Shown here: positions 1-10,800 of the stretch, piece after piece
Numbering within the stretch: the first letter of the stretch is position 1
Layout: each line of letters opens with the position of its first letter
Source: Nemophila menziesii
Lineage: Eukaryota; Streptophyta; Magnoliopsida; Boraginales; Hydrophyllaceae
Length of the DNA: 64,000 bases
NCBI GenBank assembly: GCA_029959085.1
Contig: JARWIR010000050.1
Span: forward strand, 124,001 to 188,000
Reading direction: 5' to 3'
Program-made: the position numbers and the translations under genes
The notes under the pieces: model-generated
What the model was told of the DNA's origin: nothing
What the model saw: the letters and a program-made list of their open reading frames with translations, nothing else
Databases searched by the model: none

Positions 1-930
1 TGGTTCCCTCTTGAGGCATTTTTTCTAATAACAAGAACTATAAAGACTTGAAATCTTCAAAAAAAAAATTAAAAGATAACTGAAATAAAAACTAGAAAGA
101 ATGTGAAAAATGTCTCGTCAACCTAAAATTTTATTAAATATGGGGTTTGGCTCCTAAAAAAGTTGATAGACTGTAAAAAAAATTCCCTAACACCAATTTC
201 GCATTGGGATCCCAACATCTCTGGCTGACAGAGTAGCTCCTCGAGCATAAAAGACAAGCTCCTCTAGCTTTAAAGACCAACTCCTATAGCATAATAGACG
301 AGATCGTATAGCATAAAATATTAGCTCCTTTGGTATACAAACGATCGGCTACTATGACATAAAATACCATCTTATATAACATAAGAAAGACCAAACCCTT
401 AGGAAACCGACAACGAAATCATGATCGACCTAAATAGGCGGTCAAGGGTAGAACAACGAAATCGACGAATCTATGGTAAAATACGTCTGATGTAGCCTTA
501 GTAATAATTTTTATATAGCAATGGTAAATAACTCTGATGTAGTCTCAAAAATAAGACCGACATGTATCTGGTAGATAATTTGACGCAGCCTCGACAATGT
601 GACTAACATAACTCTGGTAAATTAGTCTAATATAGTCTCAGAAATGAGTCTGACAAATATTTGGTTTGTAAGTCAAATTTAGCCTTGTAAATGAGAAGAA
701 CGTAGATATGGTAATTAAGTGGAACTTAGCCTTGGAAAAAATACCAATTATATTGTTGGTAAGAAGGTTATCTTGAATTAAATAATTCATTGTGTCTTTA
801 AATATCGATGTGATGACATAGTCAGCCAAAAACACCTTTTCTTGTGAAGGAGGTATCAAAAATTTTTGTGAGACCAACGTAGTCTCGACAATTAAAAAAT
901 CTTCATATGAGTAACACACTCTGAGTAATT
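1..930. repeat. Segment A, left copy: degenerate short-period tandem repeats
   Basis: This stretch has no convincing gene. From about 227 to 400 it is built of degenerate 20-25 bp units around 'agctcctcgagcataaaaga' and relatives. From about 470 to 920 the units are longer and alternate 'tggtaaat', 'ctctgatgtagtctc' and 'gacc(g/a)ac'. The same stretch recurs at 50,063-50,981 (near-identical) and, more diverged and with an internal deletion, at 19,322-20,135. The 93-codon minus-strand frame at 638-919 repeats exactly in block R but only because the DNA is duplicated. It has no recognisable domain and lies in the repeats. Confidence 0.75.
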
Positions 931-1941
931 AATTTTATGTGGTTTTTATTTGTATGATTATTTTTTTATTTAATGTAAGAGATAGGGAATTGTAGAATAA
1001 CAAATGCAAAAAAATTAATATTAAGGCATATAGTGTAGTTTTTGGATCATATAGGGACCTACAATACTTTTTTTGCATATTATAGGGACCTACAGTATAT
1101 AGATAGTGCATAGTATAGTGACATTTAGTGTAATTTTATATAATAAGGGGATCTAGATTGCATTTTTTCATAATATATTAAACTATAGAAGTATAGTGTA
1201 ATTTTACTTAACATAGGAACTTATAGTGCAATTTTGCATAATATAGGGACTTATAGTGCAATTTATATGGAAAAAAATCGAATGTGTTTTTCAGAATCAT
1301 TACTTGGTCTCCCCACATTCTAAAATCAATCTTTATTAAATATATGCAGATTTTGTTTTTATATAATAAATATATGGCCTTATAATATAATTCATTAAAA
1401 ATAAATTTATATAAGTCGTATAGGGATATATATTGCGGATTTTGTAAATTTTAGGAACCTATATTGCAAATTTGTATAATATAAGGACCTATAGTACAAT
1501 AATTGGTATTGAGAAGTCTTGTTTTTTTCTTGTTTAGGGTAGAGGAGGAATCAACAAAGGATCAATGTAAACATATTGTAAGAATATGATGAAGATTTGA
1601 TATAGGTGTATGTATGTATTATTTATAATAATAGTTATGTAATATTTCGATGAAGCTTTGTTACTTAATTAGAGACAGATTTTTGGTTGAGATATTATAA
1701 TTTTTATCTTTTAAACCCAAGGTTTCACATGAGACTTCAAATTAACACACATTTGGCAGTGTTTTCAAGCTTCTAATTAAATTTAGATATATATTTTTTT
1801 TATCGATGAAATATATAATACTCGACAATGTGCCTGGCTCTTTCATGAAAAACAGGGTTGAAACATATACCCAATAACTAAGAAGAAATATTTAGTATTT
1901 TCTCAAAATATAAAATTTTTGTTTAGTATTTTTTAGCTCCC

Positions 1942-1943
<2 letters not shown>
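930..1943. repeat. Segment B, left copy: 'ATATAGGGACCT' repeat field
   Basis: A field of loosely periodic units of roughly 25-40 bp with the core 'ataatatagggacctatag' followed by 'tgcaatttt'. The units are best seen at 1,040-1,270 and 1,420-1,500. The rest (1,500-1,943) is AT-rich sequence without a gene. Related copies lie at 18,205-19,131, 26,240-26,470 (cut short), 38,310-39,292 and 50,990-52,004. Segment A joins B here over a few shared bases ('taat'), and the same join is seen in block R, so it predates the L/R duplication. Confidence 0.7.

Positions 1944-2025
<82 letters not shown>
1944..2025. repeat. Compound microsatellite (TA)n(GA)n, left copy
   Basis: About 60 bp of pure TA followed by about 22 bp of GA. 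The orthologous sites are 52,005-52,074 (shorter TA, longer GA) and 39,293-39,418 (longest). Because the flanks are otherwise nearly identical, this is the fastest-changing position between the duplicated blocks. Confidence 0.95.
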
Positions 2026-2061
2026 ATGATTAATCTTCAATTTTCTTTTTAGGGCAGACGA

Positions 2062-2934
2062 CCTAAACTCCCAAGTTTGACTCAATTTTTTACATTTTTG
2101 AATATATTTGAGAGTTACATTGACTATGGTATAAGTTAGTCTTATAATTTAGAATCATTTTGATTCTCGAAAGATATAATCCATTATTATTTAGTCACAC
2201 TACTTTTTTTAATCAAATTTAGTCACACTATAAGAGTAACCATCGTTCATAAATTTCTAATTTTAACTTCATTTGAGAAAAATGTATGGATCTAAAATAG
2301 ATAGTTGTAGTTGTTAAAGTATTCTACACTCTTTCGAGTGAATGAATCATATCGAAATGGAAAAAATCATCAGATGCATTAACAAATAAAAAGATAAAAA
2401 ATATTCACGGATGGATTCATTGCACCACATTCGATCCTAGAAAATCATGAGAATTGAAAATAGAGTTTTTTTTAACATAAGAGGCTTTAGAGACACCTCC
2501 TAAACTCCCAAGTTTGACTCAATCTTTTACATTTTTGAATATATTTGAGAGTTACTTTGACAATGGTCAAAGTTAGTCTTATAATTTAGAATCATTTTGA
2601 TTCTTGAAAGATATAATTCCATAATTCTTTAGTCACACTACTTTTTTTAATCAAATTTATTCACATTACAATTAACTATCAATCATAAATTTCTAATTTT
2701 TAACTTTATTTTAAAAAATTATGGATCTAAAATCGATAGTTGTAGTTGTTACAGTATTATACACTCTTTCGATTGAGTGAATCTTTATCAAAATTGAAAT
2801 AATTATCAGATGCATTAAAAAAGAAATAGATAAAAATATTCACGATCGATTCATTGCACCACATTCTATCTTACAAAATTGTGAGAATTGAAAATAGAGT
2901 TTTTTTTTACATTAGAGGCTTAGTGACACCTCCT
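2062..2934. repeat. Two tandem copies of a ~437 bp unit (segment C), left
   Basis: Two head-to-tail copies begin with 'cctaaactcccaagtttgac' at 2,062 and 2,499. Each ends near 'ttagagacacctcct' or its variant, so the period is 437 bp. They share 'tttagtcacactac' and 'gatagttgtagttgtt' and differ by scattered substitutions, so the doubling is older than the L/R copying. The same doublet occurs in M1 (26,506 and 26,941), M2 (39,453 and 39,889) and R (52,111 and 52,548). No coding potential is seen. Confidence 0.8.
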
Positions 2935-3039
2935 ATAAACACATGCATCCTTACCCAATCTACTTTTTTTAAAAATACATAAACAAAATTAACACTCTAA
3001 GCCAAAATCTCTCTACCCATTATACCTATTTTTTGTTTT

Positions 3040-3240
3040 TTATTTGCTATATATAACATTTTTTATCATAATTATTTAAAAAACCCTAAACATTAGCTTC
3101 TCTCTCCTCTATTTATTAAAACCTCACAATGATTTTCTTCTACCTTTTTGTCTTTCATTTTCTTTCTCAGCCATGGCTGCTAGAACTTCACATATCTTGA
3201 AAATCATGCCTTCTATATAGTCACGAGCATCTAGTTCACG
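3040..3240 (+). promoter_or_regulatory. Promoter-like leader with short ORF (segment C, left)
   Basis: A TATA box (tatatataa, 3,048-3,056) is followed by 'aaaccctaaac', a CT-rich leader and 'agccATGGCTGCT', which resembles a plant start context. The frame from that ATG (3,172) closes after about 15 codons, and an ATG at 3,129 closes after 23. 'tttctttctcag' just before could instead be a splice acceptor. The arrangement recurs in all four C segments, although M2 has 'ccgtgg' in place of 'ccatgg'. It may be the 5' end of a dead or captured gene. A functional promoter is unproven. Confidence 0.3.
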
Positions 3241-3609
3241 AAAGAAGATGAGACATGTCGTTCATCCCCCTTGCTGCACAAGGAAATAGTTTGCTACTCC
3301 GGTGAAGGAGATACTGATGTTCAAGCTTGAAGATCTCCGTCATTCGTGAGTGAAGACCTCCGCCGTTATTCGAGTAAATTCATTCGTGAAATCCTTGTGG
3401 TTTGAGAAAGTTTTGTCGCCAGAGATCTATGGAGCTTCGAGCTTTTGTTGTAGAACGTTGGAGATGTCTTTTTCTTTTTCTTAGTAGATAGACATATGTA
3501 CTTTTCATGTTACATCATTTATTCAATATTAATTGTTGACTCTTTATTAGTAAATGTATTTTAATGTATGTTTATTGTTTTCTCCCTACATAATTCTTGT
3601 AGTATTAAT
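3241..3609. other. Segment C spacer without recognisable gene
   Basis: Mixed sequence, slightly richer in GC up to 3,460 ('gatctccgtcattcgtgag', 'cctccgccgttattcgag'), then AT-rich. It could be leader or exon sequence of whatever gene the preceding promoter-like stretch belonged to, but all frames are broken. The four C copies retain it at similar length. Confidence 0.4.
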
Positions 3610-3850
3610 TGTAAAAAAACTCAGTAATTTATGACTCATGATTTTTACCATATACTCAGTAACTTTCCCTCAATCTCAGTAAAATCCCTGATCAATCATT
3701 TTTCTCCGAGTACGCAATTCTTTTTCTCGATAACTCACTACGTTTTCCGAGTACTCAGTACTATTTTTGGCAACCTAGCACTTTTTTCGAGTACCCATAA
3801 CCTTTTTAGAGTACATAGAACTTTTTTCGAGTACTCATAATGTTTTACGG
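3610..3850. repeat. Degenerate minisatellite with 'CGAGTACTC' core, left
   Basis: Six to eight degenerate units of roughly 25-30 bp run through this stretch, with the core 'ttttccgagtactcagtact' and variants such as 'ttcgagtacccataac' and 'gagtacatagaac'. It ends at a GC-rich stretch (3,848-3,910, 'ggcggcactagcggtggtcg'). Copies lie at 28,075-28,300, 41,010-41,220 and 53,660-53,890. The plus-strand frame at 3,631-3,840 is a by-product of the repeat. Confidence 0.6.
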
Positions 3851-5110
3851 CGGCACTAGCGGTGGTCGGCGGTTCGGAGATCAGTAGTGGTTGGTGGTTG
3901 TGATCGGAGTTGGAAACTATTGATACTCTGTGAAGGAGGAGGAGAGCAAAATGGTAATACTGTAGAGAAAAAAATTATAAGGGAGGATAAAGAAGTATCT
4001 ATTTTTGTTTTATATATACTTTTAGATTGTTATTAAAACACAAGGTGTCAAAGGTTTCTTTCGAGAATAGTTGATTAGGGTATTACTTATTGGGCAAGTA
4101 GATGGTCTCAAGACCACATGAGTAATTCACCCTCTAAAATTTGACAAGTCATAATTATGTTTTTTTCTATTTTTTAATGTTCAAGGTTCCTATAATTAAT
4201 CGTAGGAACATGAACTAGATATAGTTTTTTTTGAAATTCAAACTAATAAATAGTGTTCAAGAACTCCCGCATAAGATTTTTAACCTTCTAGAAAATGGTA
4301 TTAGAATTAGTCGAAACTAAGATATTTTAGAAAGTTTGGGAGGTTCTTAAGGTTATATTAGCATGACTTATTAAGTTATGTCTAATTTATTTCTTTTCCT
4401 GAACATATAGTCTAACCGATACTTAGGCCATTTTAGAAAGTTTGTGAGGTAAATCAAGCAACTCAACTCAATAGTGGAAATAGGTTGTGGTATCTCTCTT
4501 CCCTCTACCCGTAGGGCACTTTTCTCTTTTCCCTTGGGTTAATTATTATCGTGGATTTTAGACACACATATGGCATTTTTTTGGTTTGATTTTGTTTAAA
4601 AGATGTTATTATGGAGGTCTCTTAAAGGCATCCGATTATTGGGATTTTATATGGGTTAGGGTTTAGGATGAGAGTCGGAGTTGAGAGAGTAGCAGCTTCT
4701 TGTGAAGGATGATAGTTTTATGGCCTTCATGGTCTTCATGTGGGCTAGTGGTTGAGTGGAGAGAGTTGATAGTTGTGTAGATGTAGAAGACGGCCGGGTC
4801 AACGTGGTCTTAAAGGTTATCAGAGTTAGAGAACCAAGGATTTCAGGTTGCATGGATAGTGTATAGTGTGTTGAAAGTAACAAGGTGGTGTTCAACAATG
4901 TGGGACAAAAACAACGGGACATGGTTGTAAAATTGGGTTCAGGCTTCGTGGTCGTGGTTGAAATGGCATGGGGGTCTCTAGTTTTCACTAGTTGTTTTGG
5001 TTGATGAAATTGAAGTAGGTAATGGCCCTACAGGGTGGGGCAAAACTACTTTGTTGGAGTTCGGTATAGATTATACATGTTTGGAGGATAGGGTAAGGTA
5101 CGTACATGGT
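3851..5110. other. Remainder of segment C, left, with a possible LINE-gag remnant
   Basis: Mostly non-coding, degenerate DNA. A minus-strand frame at 4,656-4,988 recurs in all four C segments but changes frame between them, so it is not treated as a gene. On the plus strand, 4,982-5,110 is open. It reads VDEIEV, then WGK, then a spaced ID and an RV. That spacing loosely resembles the DUF4283 region of plant LINE ORF1 proteins (WGK..L......ID....L..R). The match is short and made by eye. The segment ends abruptly at 5,110, where the 2.68 kb units begin. Confidence 0.3.
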
Positions 5111-5416
5111 GAAAAGGTCTATATTATAAAGATTATCACATATTACAATTAAAAATCAATTAATAAAAAATTAATTACTTACAGATATTTAATAAATACA
5201 ACAAATCTAAAAATAATTATCCATTTTAATGAACAAATTTCAAATTATGGACGATTTGAATCAGTTTATAAAATAATTTAAGATTCTAATTTATATTTTT
5301 AATCTCCAATTTTTTTATTCTAGTTTCAGATTTTACACTATACCCTTTTTAAATCATACAAAAAGAATAAAAAATTGATCATATAATTCTAAAAACCCGT
5401 GTTATAATACATTTAC

Positions 5417-5560
5417 CTTTTACAATTGAAAATAATTTGCATTTTTGTTGTGAATCTAGGGTTTGAAAATGGTGTGTTGTGTCTACTTGAAATGGAGAGG
5501 CAACTTTCAAAATATTTTGTTTAACATATGCATAAGTTGAAACCTATATAGGTTGATGGA
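5417..5560 (-). promoter_or_regulatory. Orphan promoter and first exon at the left edge of the left array
   Basis: The TATA box (5,545-5,550), the telo-box-like AAACCCTA and the 26-nt start exon (5,417-5,442, ATGCAAATT...) are all present. Transcription would run leftwards into segment C, where no LRR exons exist. It is therefore a promoter without its gene, left by the array boundary. The matching orphan in block R is at 55,464-55,597. Confidence 0.45.
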
Positions 5561-6020
5561 TTGATATTTTTAGTAGCGTTTCACAACTATGATCTTATAT
5601 TTTGGTGGGCCTCAATGTTATGGGCCGTTGTGCTTACTACCCAATCATGAACCATGTCCATACTTTATATTACAAGTTAATTAATATCAATTTTTGTATA
5701 ATTTATTTCATTGTACTTTCGCAAACTATACCATGTTATTGTTCCCAATTACTAAGAAAAGATATTTGAATATTATTAAACTAATATGAATGCAAAAATA
5801 GACATACATGTGTTTATTTTGAATGAAAAGTATGACTATAATTACATAACCAATGTTTAGAAAAACATTAGATTTGTCATTGCACAATTTTTTAAGTTTA
5901 ATATTAATATTAACTAATGCCATGGTCTCATTTGTTGAAGTGTCATGGCCAACATCTATTTTATCTCTAATACACTTAAGCCTTAGTCACGAATTGACAA
6001 GGAGAATATTTTCCTGAAAG

Positions 6021-6040
6021 AAGAGAGAGAGAGAGAGAGA
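6021..6040. repeat. (GA)n microsatellite in the 3' flank of copy L1
   Basis: A pure GA run lies about 100 bp past the stop of the LRR gene. Its length differs in every unit. The counterparts are at 8,702, 11,380, 14,055, 22,827, 56,068, 58,747 and 61,421, and the last two are the shortest. It is a useful copy-specific marker. If transcribed it would be a CU-rich stretch in the 3' untranslated region. Confidence 0.85.
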
Positions 6041-6139
6041 TAGAAAAGTTGGGTGATTAATTGATCCTCTCACTCTTAAAACTCATTAGGAAGAGCTGAA
6101 TATTTCAATAAAGTTTCTTCCGATTCCAATATGTGCAGA

Positions 6140-8124
6140 TTATCCAATCGGGGTGTTTCGCAAACCAACTATTTTAACAAGTGGATTCGAGTACGCATCC
6201 AAAAACACTTTATTTATCTGCACAACCACAAAACATTCATATTACACCTCCAAAATCTATTTCAATACCTTTTAATTTAATTTTATAACAAAAAACTATT
6301 AGAGAATTTGCAGGTCTAGAGAATATTTACCTGTGAACACCCAAAGACTTTGAGGAGTTTCAATGATAAGCAACTATCTACAATCAATCCTAATCCTTCA
6401 TTGGATATCCTTCTACACCACGATATATCTAAATTAATCAAGCTTTTTGAAGTCCTAGCAAGCGATATCGCAGTATTGTGGGCAACCTGTTAAAATCAAT
6501 GAAACAATTATTATAATAAGTCACAAGAAAATAAAAATATTTACCAGAATGCAATAATTCATCCACATACCTTTGAAATCTTATTTATTGACATATCCTT
6601 TAGATTCTGCCCTGAAACTTCCAGAAAAGCCGCAACTGCTTCATCACTGAAATGTAATGATCATTTACAGTTGCATTAACACAAAAAAGTAATTAAACCC
6701 AGTGATTAATTATACTATTTAAAATCTAGAATTGTAAAAACCTGAATCGATTGCTCCCAAGTTTGAGTGTTTCGAGTGATGTACACTTGTTGGCAAGATA
6801 TTCCAAGCCCTTATCTGTCAGATTCTCAGCATTCGAGATATTTAGCGCTCGAAGATCAACACACGTGCTCCCAATCAAATTCAAAGCATAATTTGTCAAT
6901 TTCCTGCATCCAAATGTAATAATAATCTTTGAAGAAGAAGATGTGGAATAAGTAATTCAAAAAAAATTAATTTTTAATAAAACAAAATGGCCACACATGA
7001 ACAAGGGGCAATTAATCACGAAATGAAATTTAAAGGGCATCCATTCCAAAAAATATCTAGTAGACTGTAAACTATCAAAAAAGGAAAATTTTAATGGGTA
7101 TTGGATGTATTTAGTCTTTAGAAAATCAAAGACAAGATATATTATTTATGACAAATCCTCTATTCAAATATTAAAAAAAATCTCAAAAATGATTCAAAAT
7201 TTCAAGACATTTTAGGAAAAATATACTAGTAAATATAAAATCTAACGACTATTTATCTTAGTTTGTTGGTAAACAAAATGCAGTAAACTTTTGTGAACTG
7301 AGAAAATAACATATATGAGAACTTTTAAGAGTAATATAGAAAAGCTAGAATCTAAAGGTCTTACATGCTACTTATTTACCACAATGGTATCGAATCTTAT
7401 ATTGTTACAATAAACCTTAACTTTTATTTACCATAAGCTAATATAATATTATGCACTAACCATATATCTTGGTAAAGTATTGTAAAAGTTACCATATGAT
7501 TAACAAAATTTAGAGTTTCTGACACCTAAAAACAAAATTTAAAAGCTATACAAAAATTAATTCTTATTGTTTTACATTCATAATGAAGTGAATTTAGCAA
7601 CTTCATAATATATATTGTGATCTTATTGTCTGTGTATAAGATAATGTAATATATTTAAAAGATAATTAGATACATATCATACATAATAATTACTGAAATG
7701 GTGAAAACTTACCAAGACTATTATAGAGAATTTCTCCATTATTGAAATATCATGACTAACGATCTTTTTTCTGTAAATAAAACATTAAAATGAAAAGGTC
7801 TATATTATAAAGATTATCACAGATTACAATTAAAAAATTAATTAATAAAAAATTAATTACTTACAGATATTTAATAAATACAACAAATCTAAAAAAAATT
7901 ATCCATTTTAATGAACAAATTTCAAATTATGGACGATTTGAATCAGTTTATAAAATAATTTAAGATTCTAATTTATATTTTTAATCTCCAATTTTTTTAT
8001 TCTAGTTTCACATTTTACACTATACCCTTTTTAAATCATACAAAAAGAATAAAAAATTAATCATATAATTCTAAAAACCCGTGTTATAATACATTTACCT
8101 TTTGCAATTGAAAATAATTTGCAT
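6140..8124 (-). CDS. LRR-only protein, RAD7/F-box-LRR-like, copy L1 (five-exon model)
   Basis: Model exons on the minus strand: 8099-8124, 6742-6903, 6571-6646, 6331-6486 and 6140-6217 (stop). They total 498 nt and encode 165 residues. All introns are GT-AG and all phases match (AG|G, AG|T, AAG|GTT, CAG|ATA). Residues 10-140 are cysteine-type leucine-rich repeats, for example LDISWCRRISNEGLGLI and LIVDSCLSLKLLKVFGCSQ. The last exon starts INKVFLDAYSNP. The order and motifs resemble the C-terminal repeats of plant RAD7-like proteins (recalled from the Arabidopsis At2g06040 type), which are thought to act with nuclear DNA-repair or ubiquitin-ligase complexes. The F-box and most repeats of a full protein are missing. 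Exons 2-5 are well supported. The link to exon 1 across a ~1.2 kb intron is inferred from phase alone. The copy may be an expressed truncated gene or a pseudogene. Confidence 0.6.
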
Positions 8125-8240
8125 TTTTGTTGTGAATCTAGGGTTTGAAAATGGTGTGTTGTGTCTACTTGAAATGGCGAGGCAGCTTTCAAAATATTTT
8201 GTTTAACATATGCATAAGTTGAAACCTATATAGGGTGATG
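8099..8240 (-). promoter_or_regulatory. Core promoter and leader of copy L1
   Basis: Reading the minus strand, 'cctatatagg' (TATA at 8,227-8,232) is followed about 80 bp later by AAACCCTAG (telo-box-like, 8,139-8,146). The ATG at 8,122-8,124 comes about 103 bp after the TATA. The first exon ends CAAAAG|gtaaatg. Telo boxes near the start are common in promoters of plant growth and translation genes. The same elements precede every other copy, with TATA at 10,903, 13,579, 16,255, 58,271, 60,945 and 63,579. No transcript evidence is available. Confidence 0.45.
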
Positions 8241-8815
8241 GATTGATATTTTTAGTAGGGTTTCACAATTATGATCTTATATTTTGGTGGGCCTCAATGT
8301 TATGGGCCGTTGTGCTTACTACCCAATCATGAACCATGTCCATACTTTATATTACAAGTTAATTAATATCAATTTTTGTATAATTTATTTCATTGTACTT
8401 TCGCAAACTATACCATGTTATTGTTCCCAATTACTAAGAAAAGATATTTGAATATTATTAAACTAATATGAATGCAAAAATAGACATACATGTGTTTATT
8501 TTGAATGAAAAGTATGACTATAATTACATAACCAATGTTTAGAAAAACATTAGATTTGTCATTGCACCATTTTTTAAGTTTAATATTAATATTAACTAAT
8601 GCCATGGTCTCATTTGTTGAAGTGTCATGGCCAACATCTATTTTATCTCTAATACACTTAAGCCTTAGTCACGAATTGACAAGGAGAATATTTTCCTGAA
8701 AGAAGAGAGAGAGAGAGAGAAAAGTTGGGTGATTAATTGATCCTCTCACTCTTAAAACTCATTAGGAAGAGCTGAATATTTCAATAAAGTTTCTTCCGGT
8801 TCCAATATGTGCAGA

Positions 8816-10800
8816 TTATCCTATCGGGGTGTTTCGCAAACCAACTATTTTAACAAGTGGATTCGAGTACGCATCCAAAAACACTTTATTTATCTGCACA
8901 ACCACAAAACATTCATATTACACCTCCAAAATCTATTTCAATACCTTTTAATTTAATTTTATAACAAAAAACTATTAGAGAATTTGCAGGTCTAGAGAAT
9001 ATTTACCTGTGAACACCCAAAGACTTTGAGGAGTTTCAATGATAAGCAACTATCTACAATCAATCCTAATCCTTCATTGGATATCCTTCTACACCACGAT
9101 ATATCTAAATTAATCAAGCTTTTTGAAGTCCTAGCAAGCGAGATCGCAGTATTGTGGGCAACCTGTTAAAATCAATGAAACAATTATTATAATAAGTCAC
9201 AAGAAAATAAAAATATTTACCAGAATGCAATAATTCATCCACATACCTTTGAAATCTTATTTATTGACATATCCTTTAGATTCTGCCCTGAAACTTCCAG
9301 AAAAGCCGCAACTGCTTCATCACTGAAATGTAATGATCATTTACAGTTGCATTAACACAAAAAAGTAATTAAACCCAGTGATTAATTATACTATTTAAAA
9401 TCTAGAATTGTAAAAACCTGAATCGATTGCTCCCAAGTTTGAGTGTTTCGAGTGATGTACACTTGTTGGCAAGATATTCCAAGCCCTTATCTGTCAGATT
9501 CTCAGCATTCGAGATATTTAGCGCTCGAAGATCAACACACGTGCTCCCAATCAAATTCAAAGCATAATTTGTCAATTTCCTGCATCCAAATGTAATAATA
9601 ATCTTTGAAGAAGAAGATGTGGAATAAGTAATTCAAAAAAAATTAATTTTTAATAAAACAAAATGGCCACACATGAACAAGGGGCAATTAATCACGAAAT
9701 GAAATTTAAAGGGCATCCAGTCCAAAAAATATCTAGTAGACTGTAAACTATCAAAAAAGGAAAATTTTAATGGGTATTGGATGTATTTAGTCTTTAGAAA
9801 ATCAAAGACAAGATATATTCTTTATGACAAATCCTCTATTCAAATATTAAAAAAAATCTCAAAAATGATTCAAAATTTCAAGACATTTTAGGAAAAATAT
9901 ACTAGTAAATATAAAATCTAACGACTATTTATCTTAGTTTGTTGGTAAACAAAATGCAGTAAACTTTTGTGAACTGAGAAAATAACATATATGAGAACTT
10001 TTAAGAGTAATATAGAAAAGCTAGAATCTAAAGGTCTTACATGCTACTTATTTACCACAATGGTATCAAATCTTATATTGTTACAATAAACCTTAACTTT
10101 TATTTACCATAAGCTAATATAATATTATGCACTAACCATATATCTTGGTAAAGTATTGTAAAAGTAACCATATGATTAACAAAATTTAGAGTTTCTGACA
10201 CCTAAAAACAAAATTTAAAAGCTATACAAAAATTAATTCTTATTGTTTTACATTCATAATGAAGTGAATTTAGCAACTTCATAATATATATTGTGATCTT
10301 ATTGTCTGTGTATAAGATAATGTAATATATTTAAAAGATAATTAGATACATATCATACATAATAATTACTGAAATGGTGAAAACTTACCAAGACTATTAT
10401 AGAGAATTTCTCCATTATTGAAATATCATGACTAACGATCTTTTTTCTGTAAATAAAACATTAAAATGAAAAGGTCTATATTATAAAGATTATCACAGAT
10501 TACAATTAAAAAATTAATTAATAAAAAATTAATTACTTACAGATATTTAATAAATACAACAAATCTAAAAAAAATTATCCATTTTAATGAACAAATTTCA
10601 AATTATGGACGATTTGAATCAGTTTATAAAATAATTTAAGATTCTAATTTATATTTTTAATCTCCAATTTTTTTATTCTAGTTTCACATTTTACACTATA
10701 CCCTTTTTAAATCATACAAAAAGAATAAAAAATTAATCATATAATTCTAAAAACCCGTGTTATAATACATTTACCTTTTGCAATTGAAAATAATTTGCAT
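8816..10800 (-). CDS. LRR-only protein, RAD7-like, copy L2
   Basis: Exons: 10775-10800, 9418-9579, 9247-9322, 9007-9162 and 8816-8893, again 165 codons plus stop with no internal stop. Relative to copy L1 the coding changes seen by eye are silent, such as GCG-ATC for GCG-ATA and ATA for ATT near the end. The start codon lies about 700 bp upstream of the next gene's stop, and the ~690 bp between L1's start and this stop holds L1's promoter. Its own TATA is at 10,903-10,908. As in L1, the GGA-TAA stop cuts the frame where related proteins continue. Confidence 0.6.

Noticed and set aside
638..919. 93-codon minus-strand frame, identical in blocks L and R
   Set aside because: It is in degenerate tandem repeats, and the third copy at 19,872 has a different end. 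The identity reflects recent DNA duplication.
4656..4988. Ser/Thr-rich minus-strand frame found in all four C segments
   Set aside because: Its C-terminal half is in different frames in L/R and M1/M2, and it is shortened in R. This is not the pattern of a maintained protein.
4982..5110. P-loop reading of GPTGWGKTT as an ATPase motif
   Set aside because: The frame is only about 43 codons, the glycine pattern changes between copies (GLGK in M1, a frameshift in M2), and no other ATPase motif follows. A LINE ORF1-like reading fits slightly better but is also weak.
5726..5923. 65-codon minus-strand frame (MALVNINIKLKK...) repeated in every 2.68 kb unit
   Set aside because: It lies downstream of the LRR stop, upstream of an orphan or neighbouring promoter, and has no domain. 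Its conservation is fully explained by the near-identity of the units.
7690..7890. Possible extra small exons (24 and 58 nt) with good splice sites inside intron 1 of the LRR gene
   Set aside because: They fit each other and exon 1 in phase, but the second ends in phase 0 while the next LRR exon needs phase 2. The encoded residues do not resemble the family. Direct joining of exon 1 to exon 2 is in phase.
10061..10080. 'tggtatcaaatc' resembling a methionine-tRNA primer-binding site
   Set aside because: It diverges after seven bases, sits in an intron of the LRR gene, and other units have 'tggtatcgaatc' or 'tgtatctaatc'.
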